A stretch of DNA of 64,000 nt from Paraflavitalea devenefica (GTDB lineage Bacteria; Bacteroidota; Bacteroidia; Chitinophagales; Chitinophagaceae): the NCBI RefSeq assembly GCF_011759375.1, contig NZ_JAARML010000009.1, positions 124,001 to 188,000 on the forward strand. Reading direction: 5' to 3'. The position numbers were made by a program, and so were the translations under genes. The notes below the pieces were generated by a model. That model saw nothing but the letters and a program-made list of their open reading frames with translations, did not search any database and had not been told where the DNA came from. Below are positions 1 through 7,649 of the stretch, in pieces; position 1 is the first letter of the stretch, and every line of letters begins with the position of its first letter.

Positions 1-534
1 CCAGGCCCAGCCACTGCCAAAGCGGTTTTTGGCAGCATCGGTAAACTGTGTTTTGAACGCATCAAAGGAGTTGAAGTCTTTTTCTATCGCAGCCAGCAAC
101 TTACCGGTTGGCCTGGCGCCATCCACCGGTGCTTTGAGGGTTTTCCAGAATAGTTCATGGTTATAATGCCCGCCCGCATTGTTGCGCATTTTGGGAGAGT
201 ATTTGGATATACCTGCCAGCAGGGTTTCCAGTGAGGTGGCATTTTTATCCACCTTCTCGGCGGTTACCGCATCCGCCAGGTTTTTGGCATAGGTAGCAGC
301 ATGCTTCGTATAGTGGATCTCCATGGTCTGGGCGTCAATAGCCGGCTCCAGGGCATTGTAGGCATACGGCAGCGGTTGTTGCTCGTAAGGCGTACCTGCC
401 CCCGCTTTTACGGCGGGCGCCTGGTTACAACCGAAGGCCAGGGTATCCAGCACAGGCAGGGAAAGCGCAGCCGCCAATCCTGCCTTGCCGGTGGTTTTGA
501 GGAATTCCCGGCGATTATTGGTGTTGTTTGCCAT
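1..534 (-). CDS. Superoxide dismutase (Fe/Mn type), exported, 3' end outside window
   Basis: The 178 visible codons run from an ATG at 534 down to base 1, where the window cuts the gene. The start carries a twin-arginine-like signal (NRREFLKTTGKAGLAAALSLP) followed by a Cys in LAFGC, so the protein is probably a Tat-exported, possibly lipid-anchored periplasmic enzyme. The mature part has the Fe/Mn-SOD N-terminal helical domain: PLPYAYNALEP, the metal-ligand helix EIHYTKHAATY, GGHYNHELFW with the second metal histidine, and the start of the alpha/beta domain FGSGWAW. The Asp and His ligands of the C-terminal domain lie outside the window, so the metal cannot be judged. It would convert superoxide to hydrogen peroxide and oxygen outside the cytoplasm. 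It is divergent from the PepSY gene. Confidence 0.93.
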   Translation of the reverse strand, partial: MANNTNNRREFLKTTGKAGLAAALSLPVLDTLAFGCNQAPAVKAGAGTPYEQQPLPYAYNALEPAIDAQTMEIHYTKHAATYAKNLADAVTAEKVDKNATSLETLLAGISKYSPKMRNNAGGHYNHELFWKTLKAPVDGARPTGKLLAAIEKDFNSFDAFKTQFTDAAKNRFGSGWAW

Positions 535-562
535 AGTAAAGATGTTTTTAGGTATGAAGGAA

Positions 563-596
563 CAATATTACAATGATTGTGCGTTGGGACAACAAA
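563..596 (-). promoter_or_regulatory. Putative promoter of the superoxide dismutase gene
   Basis: On the minus strand a TTTGTTG element (596-590) is followed after 19 bases by TAATATTG (570-563), seven of eight matches to the Bacteroidota -7 consensus TAnnTTTG. It lies about 30 bases upstream of the ATG at 534. Confidence 0.5.
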
Positions 597-886
597 TAAA
601 TATTTGCCTAATGCAATTTTAATACCTGATTATCAAAGGTCTGACATAAAGCTAATATGTGTACCTGGTTAACATTTGATTAATCCGCAGCGTCCGTACG
701 CTACGGGGACTCAACGCAGCCGCAGCGTCCTCCACCTGCACACAAGGCCCGGCACGGGAGAGACACTGCGGGAAAAGGAAGAGGCACTGCGGGGAAGGCT
801 GGTTTTCGGAAGATTTTCCGCATTGCGTAAGCCAATTTTCCGGGTGGTATAACCCGAAGGGTTATAATTTTCAAATATTTGCACCC
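597..886. other. Intergenic region with GC-rich repeats and an operator-like palindrome
   Basis: This gap between divergent genes holds no convincing gene. At 685-706 there is an imperfect inverted repeat (CCGCAGCG / CGCTACGG). At 769-798 a short degenerate direct repeat built on CACTGCGGG occurs twice. At 848-866 a perfect 8-bp inverted repeat (TATAACCC, GAA loop, GGGTTATA) lies 20 bases before the PepSY gene and overlaps a TAATTTTC box, so it could be an operator. Confidence 0.5.
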
Positions 887-2155
887 ATGTTTTCCCGCCA
901 ACAACAAAATAAGACGAGTAAGAAAGGTAAATCCCTGTTTGGCCGTATCAATAGCTGGCTACACCTATGGATGGGACTGACATCGGGCCTGATTGTGTTT
1001 ATCGTAAGTATTACCGGTTGTATTTATGTGTTTGAAAAGGATATACGCCATTATACCCAACGCTACCAGTTTGTAGAAGCCCAGGAAAAACCCTTCCTCC
1101 CTCCCTCCCAATTGCGGCAGATGACCGCTGCGCAGGTGTTTGGCAATAAGGCGGATTCATTGGGCAAGCGCCTGGCTAATGTGACTTATTATGGCAGTAA
1201 GGACAAAGCAGCGACCGTATCGTATGCCGACCCGAAAAAGGGGCCTGCCCTCTTTTATGTGAACCCCTACGACGGGAAGCTGCTGCACAAGAAGTATAAT
1301 AACAGTGATTTTTTCCGGTTTGTATTAAAGGGCCATATGTATTTATGGCTGGACAAGGAGATTGGCAAGCCGGTGATCTCTACGGCCGTGCTGATCTTTG
1401 TATTGCTGCTGATCTCCGGGCTGATCATGTGGTGGCCGAAGAACCTGAAGAAAGCCAATGCCAACAAGAGCTTTAAGATTAAGTGGAAGGCAAGTTTTAA
1501 ACGGGTGAATTACGACCTGCACAATGTGCTTGGTTTTTATGTGCTGGCAGTAGCCCTGGTGATCGCATTGACCGGGCTGGTATGGGGATTCGAGTGGTGG
1601 GCCAAATCATCCTACTGGATCACTTCGGGCGGGAAAAGTTTACCGGAGTTCAAACGGCCCTTTTCTGATACGACTACCCTGACAGCCCTGTACACACAGC
1701 CCGAAGACCGCATCTGGCAACAGGCACAGCGGGATCATGCCACTGCTGCACAAGCAGGCGCACTGCAAATACAATTTCCCCTCAAGCAATCGGACCCTAT
1801 AGGGCTGATGTATAATCCTGACGATGGCACGCATTACCGCCGCGGATTCCGCTATTTTGACCGCTATACACTGGCCGAACTGAAAGACGGTGGTGGTCTG
1901 TATAATATTCCCTACGACAAGGCTCCTACGGCCGATAAAATACACCGCATGAATTATGATGTGCATGTGGGCGCTATCCTTGGATGGCCGGGCAAGATCC
2001 TCGCCTTTTTTGCCAGCCTGATCTGCGCTTCGCTCCCCATAACCGGATTTATGGTTTGGTGGGGCAAGAAGAAGAAAAAGACGAAGGCCGCTCTTCCCAA
2101 AAAAGAACTCCTGAAGGTGAAGGAAGAGGAACTGGTGGAGGCGCTGAGTTGTTAG
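887..2155 (+). CDS. PepSY-associated TM helix (PepSY_TM) protein
   Basis: This 422-residue inner-membrane protein has the PepSY_TM family layout. A first membrane helix lies at about residues 28-50 after the conserved INSWLHLWMGL motif, a periplasmic PepSY-like region with a paired repeat follows, then helices at about 160-182 (ending GLIMWWPK), 212-233 (LHNVLGFY..GLVWGFEWW), and a last helix ending GFMVWWGKKKKK. The family is widespread in Bacteroidota, often near TonB receptors for siderophores, and is thought to act in iron uptake or ferric reduction. The conserved His residues in membrane-flanking motifs (LHLW, KGHMYLW, YDLHN, NYDVHVG) would suit heme or metal binding, which is inference. 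No receptor gene is adjacent here. Confidence 0.85.
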   Translation: MFSRQQQNKTSKKGKSLFGRINSWLHLWMGLTSGLIVFIVSITGCIYVFEKDIRHYTQRYQFVEAQEKPFLPPSQLRQMTAAQVFGNKADSLGKRLANVTYYGSKDKAATVSYADPKKGPALFYVNPYDGKLLHKKYNNSDFFRFVLKGHMYLWLDKEIGKPVISTAVLIFVLLLISGLIMWWPKNLKKANANKSFKIKWKASFKRVNYDLHNVLGFYVLAVALVIALTGLVWGFEWWAKSSYWITSGGKSLPEFKRPFSDTTTLTALYTQPEDRIWQQAQRDHATAAQAGALQIQFPLKQSDPIGLMYNPDDGTHYRRGFRYFDRYTLAELKDGGGLYNIPYDKAPTADKIHRMNYDVHVGAILGWPGKILAFFASLICASLPITGFMVWWGKKKKKTKAALPKKELLKVKEEELVEALSC

Positions 2156-2682
2156 CTGTAGCCGTTAGGTTTTAGCGGTTAGCTGATTTTATGCCCCTTA
2201 ATGTGTAACCATTAATTTTAAGAGCCTGCTTACCCCGGTGGTTTTTAGTAGAAATAATGAGATTATAATTAATTCATATACCTTTGGCCCGGAAGACGAA
2301 TGGGTTTAGTATCTACAACAGATCGGGAATATCAAAAATCATAACCATCGTACTGATTTTGTGTTCGCCTTAGTGATAAGGAAATTTCAAAACTGGCATC
2401 CTATACCTTCCGGCATTATGTGGAATAATCGCTTACTCTCCTGCACATCCCACGCTGCACTTCATTCCACGTAATGAAAAAATATACCAGGGCTGCCTGC
2501 CTGAGATCTTCGGCCTGTTCCGGGTTATGGTTTAATCTGTCAATGGCTTTAATAAGTTCTATGGTTTTGTATTGCCCGTAGCCAATACAAAAAGGTGAAT
2601 GTTTTCGCAGCAGGAAACAGAAAAGTATGCGCCGTACTTGACTCTTTTATCTTCTGTATTCAATCACACAAAAAACAATTTT
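2156..2682. other. Intergenic region with a possible minus-strand coding remnant
   Basis: No plausible complete gene is present. On the minus strand from about 2590 to a TAA at 2416-2418 an open frame reads YGQYKTIELIKAIDRLN, then NPEQAEDLRQAALVYFFITW and VQRGMCRRVSDYST. It looks like real protein with normal codon use, but has no ATG in frame and overlaps the upstream part of the protease ORF. It is best treated as a gene remnant of unknown family. The rest (2156-2415) shows nothing notable. Confidence 0.35.
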
Positions 2683-3690
2683 ATGAAGCCAAAAACCTTC
2701 ACAGCAACACTGCATCCCAAAAATGGCAATGGTGAAAAAAATGTAATTACGACTGCGCGTCCTACCGTTATTGAATCATTACCGCCCAACCTGACAGGAG
2801 CAGACGCTGGCACAGAAACAGAAGTGGAAGAAGTGGAAGGTCTTGTATTAACGAGACCCGGTGAAGCTGATAAGGAAATGTTGAATACCACCGAAACCGA
2901 AACAGGCATCGGTGAACTGCTGGAAGAAGCCGGCTCAGAAGTACCGGAAGAAGGCGTATTCAGCCGGGATGCCTTTTTTGCCAGCTACCCCGAATTGTTC
3001 GAACAAAGCATGGCGGAAGTTATTATCGGCACAGACGACCGGGTACGGATCACTGCTACGACTACTTTCCCCTGGAGAGCGATCTGTGCCTTGCGGATCA
3101 CCGCCAAGGACAATACAAGATGGATCGGCACCGGATGGCTGGTGTCACCACGTACGGTGATCACTGCCGGGCATTGCGTATACATGCATGAACACGGCGG
3201 CTGGCCCAAAAGCATTGAAGTGATACCCGGCATGAATGACGCCACCAGGCCCTATGGTTCCTGTACCGGCACCGCCTTCAGAAGTGTGGCCGGCTGGGTT
3301 AACGACAAAAAGAGAGAATACGATTACGGCGCTATTATTTTACCTGCCAATTGCCGGCCGGGCGACAAGACTGGTGTATTTGGATTTGCTGTTAAAGACG
3401 ATGCCTACCTGCTGAACTCCTACCTGAACCTGTCTGGATACCCGGGTGATAAGGGAGGCGATCAGCAATGGTTTATGGCACGCAGGGCAAAATCCACCGC
3501 TCCCCGGGTGATCTATTATGAAATAGACACGATGGGCGGCCAAAGCGGATCGCCGGTATGGATAAAGGTGGGCACTGCACGTTATGCAGTAGGCATCCAT
3601 ACGAACGGGCTGATTTCCGGCAATTCCGCCACCCGCATTGTAACACCGGTGTTTAATAATATCCAGTCATGGAAAACACTGGGCATGTAA
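2683..3690 (+). CDS. V8-like (S1B) trypsin-fold serine protease
   Basis: The protein shows the glutamyl-endopeptidase-like triad: His164 in TAGHCVY, Asp214 in DYGAIIL, and Ser288 in GGQSGSPV (numbering from the ATG at 2683). That start was chosen over the ATG at 2599 because the upstream 28 residues have no family character and overlap a minus-strand remnant. About 110 residues rich in Glu and Thr precede the catalytic domain, which begins near VIIGTDDRVRIT; this looks like a propeptide or linker. No clear signal peptide is seen, so the export route is uncertain. The end overlaps the next gene by 22 bases, suggesting translational coupling to a small membrane-anchored partner. Substrate preference for Glu is known for the family and is not shown here. 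Confidence 0.88.
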   Translation: MKPKTFTATLHPKNGNGEKNVITTARPTVIESLPPNLTGADAGTETEVEEVEGLVLTRPGEADKEMLNTTETETGIGELLEEAGSEVPEEGVFSRDAFFASYPELFEQSMAEVIIGTDDRVRITATTTFPWRAICALRITAKDNTRWIGTGWLVSPRTVITAGHCVYMHEHGGWPKSIEVIPGMNDATRPYGSCTGTAFRSVAGWVNDKKREYDYGAIILPANCRPGDKTGVFGFAVKDDAYLLNSYLNLSGYPGDKGGDQQWFMARRAKSTAPRVIYYEIDTMGGQSGSPVWIKVGTARYAVGIHTNGLISGNSATRIVTPVFNNIQSWKTLGM

Positions 3691-4040
3691 AATACAATAG
3701 CAGGAAGGGATTAGTGTGGCTAACACTACTCCTTTCCTGCTTCCTTATTGTGTACTGGATCAATAAAACAAACCATTATCACATGATTGTTACCAAAAGT
3801 GTGAAAGGCGTACTGCATGACCATACATCGGGCAAACCAGTGGCGGGCGCCATTGTGATGATCACCGGTGGCCATGATGAACACCCCGACATCGCTTCCC
3901 AGTCGGATGAGGAAGGCGTATTTTACCTGCCGGCCATTAAGATACCAGGCACTTATACTTTGCTGATAAAGTATGGTGAACGATCAAAAACAGTAAGTGT
4001 GCAGGTGGATGCTGACAGCGTACTGAATATCGGGATATAA
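3669..4040 (+). CDS. Small membrane-anchored carboxypeptidase-regulatory-like domain protein
   Basis: The 123-residue product has one N-terminal membrane helix (about residues 14-31, LVWLTLLLSCFLIVYWI). A single beta-sandwich domain follows, beginning TKSVKGVLHDHTSGKPVAGA and containing GVFYLPAIKIPGTYTLLIKYG, typical of CarboxypepD_reg-like folds. The start lies inside the protease gene (22-base overlap); a shorter form could start at the ATG at 3783 and would be soluble. A close paralogue of the domain is encoded at 43492-43749. Such domains usually serve as binding or spacer modules at the cell surface; here it probably tethers or assists the protease, which is inference. Confidence 0.75.
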   Translation: MENTGHVKYNSRKGLVWLTLLLSCFLIVYWINKTNHYHMIVTKSVKGVLHDHTSGKPVAGAIVMITGGHDEHPDIASQSDEEGVFYLPAIKIPGTYTLLIKYGERSKTVSVQVDADSVLNIGI

Positions 4041-4066
4041 TATTACCGGTTGCCAATCTGTGTTAT

Positions 4067-4105
4067 AAAAAAAAGCAGTCCCAATGTTGAGACTGCTTTT
4101 GGTTT
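4067..4105. terminator. Bidirectional rho-independent terminator
   Basis: A perfect 10-bp stem AAAAGCAGTC (4071-4080) and GACTGCTTTT (4091-4100) with a 10-base loop lies between two convergent genes. A-rich and T-rich flanks allow function in both directions. Confidence 0.85.
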
Positions 4106-4169
4106 TCCGGCAGTAACGGGAAACTGCCGGTGTTGCTTAGGGAAACGGGGGTACGGATAAATGTTACGG

Positions 4170-5288
4170 CTAGGGGTGAAATATTTCTTGTAGTTTTTTA
4201 TTGAGCGCCTCGCCACGCAGGTCCTGCGCAATGATCTTACCGGAAGGATCAATGAGGAAGTTGGCAGGCACGGCTTTGATGCCATACAGGACAGCAATGT
4301 CATTGTTCCATCCTTTGAGGTCTGATACCTGTGTCCAGGTGAGCCCGTCTTTCTCAATAGCTTTTACCCAGAGGTCCTTGTTTTTGTCGAGCGATACACC
4401 CAGGATGTTGAATCCCTTGTCGCCAAAGAGTTGTTTTTGTTTGAGCAGGTTGGGGTTCTCTGCCCGGCAGGGACCACACCAGCTCGCCCAGAACTCCAGC
4501 AACACGTATTTTCCTTTATAGGAGTCGAGGCTAATGGGCTTGTCATTCACATCATTCTGCGTAAAGGCCAATGCCTGCCTGCCCACTTCCACTTTGTTCA
4601 GGATGGCAATGCGTTCAGCAACCTCTTTTCCTTGTTCGGATGCTTTTATTTTAGGGTCCAGTGCTGCATAGTATTTGGTGCACTCCGCCAATGTTTTAGT
4701 GTTGGTATACATGACGAGCTCACGGGCGCTGACAGGGCTGGCAGGATGTTCTATGATGTAGTTTTTGCGCATTTCGTATTCATACGCATACCATTTGTTG
4801 CCATCTGCTTCGAGCTTTTTAGCGGCAATAGTATCACCGGCTTGTTTGACCTTGTAAGCTTCCTGAAAGAGGTTGTTGACCCGTTTCCTGTTGGCCATGA
4901 TCTGCTTGTTGAATACTTCATATTCATTGACTACTGATGATGATCCGGCTACTTTGAGGTTATCCAGGTCGTCCATATTGCCGGTAATGGTAATGGGGCC
5001 TTTGTCAATAAAGAGGTCGAGGCGCAACCTGTAATTGCGGGAGAAGAGCATGCCCAGCAGCGGCTCCCCTACTTTTCCTTTGAATACGAACTGGCCATTT
5101 TTCACGACTGCACTGTCTATTTTGGTATTGTTGAAGGTGCCATGGGTGAGGAATACGACGTCATCGGTAAAACCTTTTACATGGCCTGTAACAGTGAATT
5201 CTTCTGCTTTGCGAAGCTGCTGCCAGCTCAGGGAAATGATGGCTATTGTGGCCAGGAGGAGGATGCCTGACTTTGGGAATTTGATCAT
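4170..5288 (-). CDS. TlpA-like thioredoxin with N-terminal DUF4369
   Basis: A signal anchor (SGILLLATIAIISLSW) is followed by a DUF4369 domain (about residues 30-130, starting FTVTGHVKGFTDDVVFL) and a helical linker. A C-terminal thioredoxin-fold domain (about 235-372) carries the redox motif WASWCGPCRAE and the cis-Pro region AVPANFLIDPSGKII. This is the standard Bacteroidota periplasmic thiol-disulfide oxidoreductase. It is the last gene of the SusC operon, 96 bases after the PKD-like gene, and would keep cysteines of exported partners reduced or aid cofactor handling. The gap before it holds a strong hairpin (5327-5356), so its expression may be tuned separately. Confidence 0.9.
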   Translation of the reverse strand: MIKFPKSGILLLATIAIISLSWQQLRKAEEFTVTGHVKGFTDDVVFLTHGTFNNTKIDSAVVKNGQFVFKGKVGEPLLGMLFSRNYRLRLDLFIDKGPITITGNMDDLDNLKVAGSSSVVNEYEVFNKQIMANRKRVNNLFQEAYKVKQAGDTIAAKKLEADGNKWYAYEYEMRKNYIIEHPASPVSARELVMYTNTKTLAECTKYYAALDPKIKASEQGKEVAERIAILNKVEVGRQALAFTQNDVNDKPISLDSYKGKYVLLEFWASWCGPCRAENPNLLKQKQLFGDKGFNILGVSLDKNKDLWVKAIEKDGLTWTQVSDLKGWNNDIAVLYGIKAVPANFLIDPSGKIIAQDLRGEALNKKLQEIFHP

Positions 5289-5326
5289 AATATTAATTTA
5301 TAAGTTGTTTGTGTGAGTGTTTAATT

Positions 5327-5356
5327 CCGCAGAGTCCCCTTCGGGAGACTCTGCGG
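5327..5356. repeat. Strong palindrome with UUCG-type loop between operon genes
   Basis: CCGCAGAGTC (5327-5336) pairs perfectly with GACTCTGCGG (5347-5356), and an inner CCC/GGG stem closes a C(TTCG)G tetraloop, an exceptionally stable RNA hairpin. On the minus strand no T-run follows, so it is not a simple terminator. It may stabilise upstream mRNA or reduce read-through into the thioredoxin gene. Confidence 0.6.
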
Positions 5357-5384
5357 GGAAGACAATGACAATCTAAGAGCGTCA

Positions 5385-6806
5385 TTATTTCCTGAATGCG
5401 GCATCTATCGGGGCGCCGGGGATGCCATCTGTTTTTTTGATGATATCGCCGAATTTACCGGTGCTGATGTCGAGGTAGTACAAGGAACCTTCTGTACCTG
5501 CCAGTAAGGTATTGCCATTGTCAATGACCTTCACCATACACACGGTCTTACCACCGAAATCAGTCACCAGGGGTTTTATTTCCTGGTTAAGCGGATTGTA
5601 CCGGTAGATGGTGGAACCTGATGAGAAGAAGAAGATCTCTGCCGGCGTGACGGCCCATTTGGTATCGGTTGTGATGAGTGCAGGCTGGCTGAATGGCCGC
5701 TTGTATTCAGGTGATAGTTTGACGAAGCCCATGAATGCCGCTCCGAATTTGAGTTCTTGCAATACACCACTACCGTCTTTGGCGAAAGCAAAGCAATTGT
5801 TGTTGTTGACCTGCGTAAAGTAAACCATATCCAGTCCTACGTTTACCGGGTCAAAAGCGGTGGTGCTGGCAACCTGGTAAGTAGTACCAATGTAGGCCGG
5901 ACTTCCGAAGTTGGTAAAGCCAACGAATTGTTTCCTGTTCACGTCATACCCCAGGAAGTAGGGCGCTACGCCATTGAACGCAGCTTGTTTGAAAAGACTG
6001 TAATCCCCTTCAGCAGGCAGGCCAAACATGCCATAGACGGGACTGCCAGACCATGTTTGGGTAGCGCCCACGTATAGTTTACCATTGACCACACCCTGCA
6101 ATACACCATTGGCGGAACATTCAAACTGGCCCGGCTGGGCCACTGCCGGCTGATCGAAGAAGTTACCTTTAAGGTATTTTGTCCTTTTAAAGGTATTGGC
6201 ATCTATCTGTACACCGGTGTTCTCTCCATTTTTGCCCAGTATCCAATAGGATGTAACATCAGACGGCGCAATGAACTGGTGCACGATGGCTATCACCTGC
6301 TGCCCATCCGCTGCCAGCTCTTCCCCATTGTGCAGGGCCTGGTAGATACGGGGCTGTATGGTGCCATCCGGCTTGATGAATGAAAGCTGTGTTTTATCTC
6401 CTTCCCTGCTTAGTACAGTGGTACCCTTGTAGAAGTCTGTTTTACCCTGCACGACAAAGGAATAAAAGTATTTCATGCCATTGGAGCTGTCTATGATGGT
6501 AAAACGTCCATTATAGCGGGAAGCATTAAGGCCAAAGATGGTACGTAATTCAGGGCCTTTGAAGGAGAGTTGTGTAAGCTGTTCCGGCACTGCGATCCTC
6601 CATTCATAATGCAGGTTGGTCTTGTTACTCATATTTACCACCGGCTTAATGATGAGGCTATCACCTACAAACACCGCATATAGGGTATCGAGGTTGGTCA
6701 CCTTCGGTTCTTCCGGGTATTGGTAGTCATAGTTGCCTTTGTCTTTGTAACAGCCTGCCAGGCATAGTAAGCAGGCTACCCATATAGTTGCGAATAACTT
6801 ATTCAT
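5385..6806 (-). CDS. PKD-like family lipoprotein
   Basis: This 473-residue protein begins with a lipoprotein signal (MNKLFATIWVACLLCLAGC). A PKD-like Ig fold follows (about residues 30-120, with ..EEPKVTNLDTLYAVFVGDSLIIKP), then a long beta-rich region that resembles a propeller-like fold. Such lipoproteins are common third or fourth members of SusC/SusD operons. It lies between DUF4843 and the TlpA-like gene on the same strand, 21 bases after DUF4843, and is expected on the outer membrane facing outward as an accessory binding protein. The ligand cannot be read from the sequence. Confidence 0.8.
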   Translation of the reverse strand: MNKLFATIWVACLLCLAGCYKDKGNYDYQYPEEPKVTNLDTLYAVFVGDSLIIKPVVNMSNKTNLHYEWRIAVPEQLTQLSFKGPELRTIFGLNASRYNGRFTIIDSSNGMKYFYSFVVQGKTDFYKGTTVLSREGDKTQLSFIKPDGTIQPRIYQALHNGEELAADGQQVIAIVHQFIAPSDVTSYWILGKNGENTGVQIDANTFKRTKYLKGNFFDQPAVAQPGQFECSANGVLQGVVNGKLYVGATQTWSGSPVYGMFGLPAEGDYSLFKQAAFNGVAPYFLGYDVNRKQFVGFTNFGSPAYIGTTYQVASTTAFDPVNVGLDMVYFTQVNNNNCFAFAKDGSGVLQELKFGAAFMGFVKLSPEYKRPFSQPALITTDTKWAVTPAEIFFFSSGSTIYRYNPLNQEIKPLVTDFGGKTVCMVKVIDNGNTLLAGTEGSLYYLDISTGKFGDIIKKTDGIPGAPIDAAFRK

Positions 6807-6827
6807 CGAAGTAGTTTTTGGTTGGTA

Positions 6828-7634
6828 TTAAACGATCTCGATACCATTTTCGTCAATGAAGTAAAACCTTCCAGTGGAAGTGTTTTTACGCAGGAGGATC
6901 TTCTTTGCCGGGTTTTCGGTGCTGTAAAAGTCATAATTGCCATCACCGCGTGCCGTAAGCACATACCCTTTAGCAGGGTTATTGGTTACCCAGCCAAAAG
7001 GATCCATGAGCAAGCCATTGAGCTTACCGATAAAGTACAGGCTTTGCGGAGCATCGGTGCCCACCATGGTAAGGTCTCTTACCCCCGTGGCAATGAGCCA
7101 TAGCTGGTGTTTTGTTTGGGAATAGCTGCCAAGCGGCCAGAAAGACCACCAGGCTGGTTTCTCCAGCTTGTTGCTGAGTACAATTTTCGCTTTGATGATC
7201 TTGTTGAGCGTAGTGTCCAGGTCAGCGGAGGGTGTCAGCTTCAGGTTGAGCACCACCGATCTTGTGGCAAGGGCCGCATCGGTATTGTACAATACAACAG
7301 GCAGCCGGAAGGTGCCAGCGTCTGCCGACATGGTGTATTCACCCTTCAGCGGCTCGAAGTGTGTATTGGCAGTTGCCGTGGTACCTTCATTTATTACCAT
7401 GATACCGAATTTCCTGTCGTGATCAACCCGGATACCGGAGATGCGCACGGGCAGGAAGACGGTATCTTTCATTAAGCTGGGCGTATAGGCAAAGGTGTAA
7501 ATGATACTATCCCTGTCGGACGCGGGGTTAAAATCAAAATACACATTGTCGTGGGAGTGATACCTTATTTCCTGTGTTTTTTTACAGGAGAGGCCGGTTA
7601 TTATAAAGAGGGTGGCTATGATTGTTTGTTTCAT
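6828..7634 (-). CDS. DUF4843 domain lipoprotein
   Basis: This 268-residue protein starts with a lipoprotein signal (MKQTIIATLFIITGLSCKK). The body matches DUF4843 in outline: NVYFDFNPASDRDSIIYTFAY, a Calx-beta-like first half with LPVRISG, then FGIMVINEGTTATANTHFEPL and a second half with the family's KPAWWSFWPLGSYS motif. DUF4843 proteins almost always accompany SusD and PKD-like lipoproteins. It starts 15 bases after SusD and is cotranscribed. It probably forms part of the extracellular binding lid complex on the SusC barrel; this role is inferred from context. Confidence 0.85.
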   Translation of the reverse strand: MKQTIIATLFIITGLSCKKTQEIRYHSHDNVYFDFNPASDRDSIIYTFAYTPSLMKDTVFLPVRISGIRVDHDRKFGIMVINEGTTATANTHFEPLKGEYTMSADAGTFRLPVVLYNTDAALATRSVVLNLKLTPSADLDTTLNKIIKAKIVLSNKLEKPAWWSFWPLGSYSQTKHQLWLIATGVRDLTMVGTDAPQSLYFIGKLNGLLMDPFGWVTNNPAKGYVLTARGDGNYDFYSTENPAKKILLRKNTSTGRFYFIDENGIEIV

Positions 7635-7649
7635 AAGTGACTGCCTGGT

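Noticed and set aside
701..907. A 68-codon minus-strand frame across GC-rich repeats
   Set aside because: It is made of repeat and palindrome sequence, overlaps the PepSY start, and has no family resemblance.
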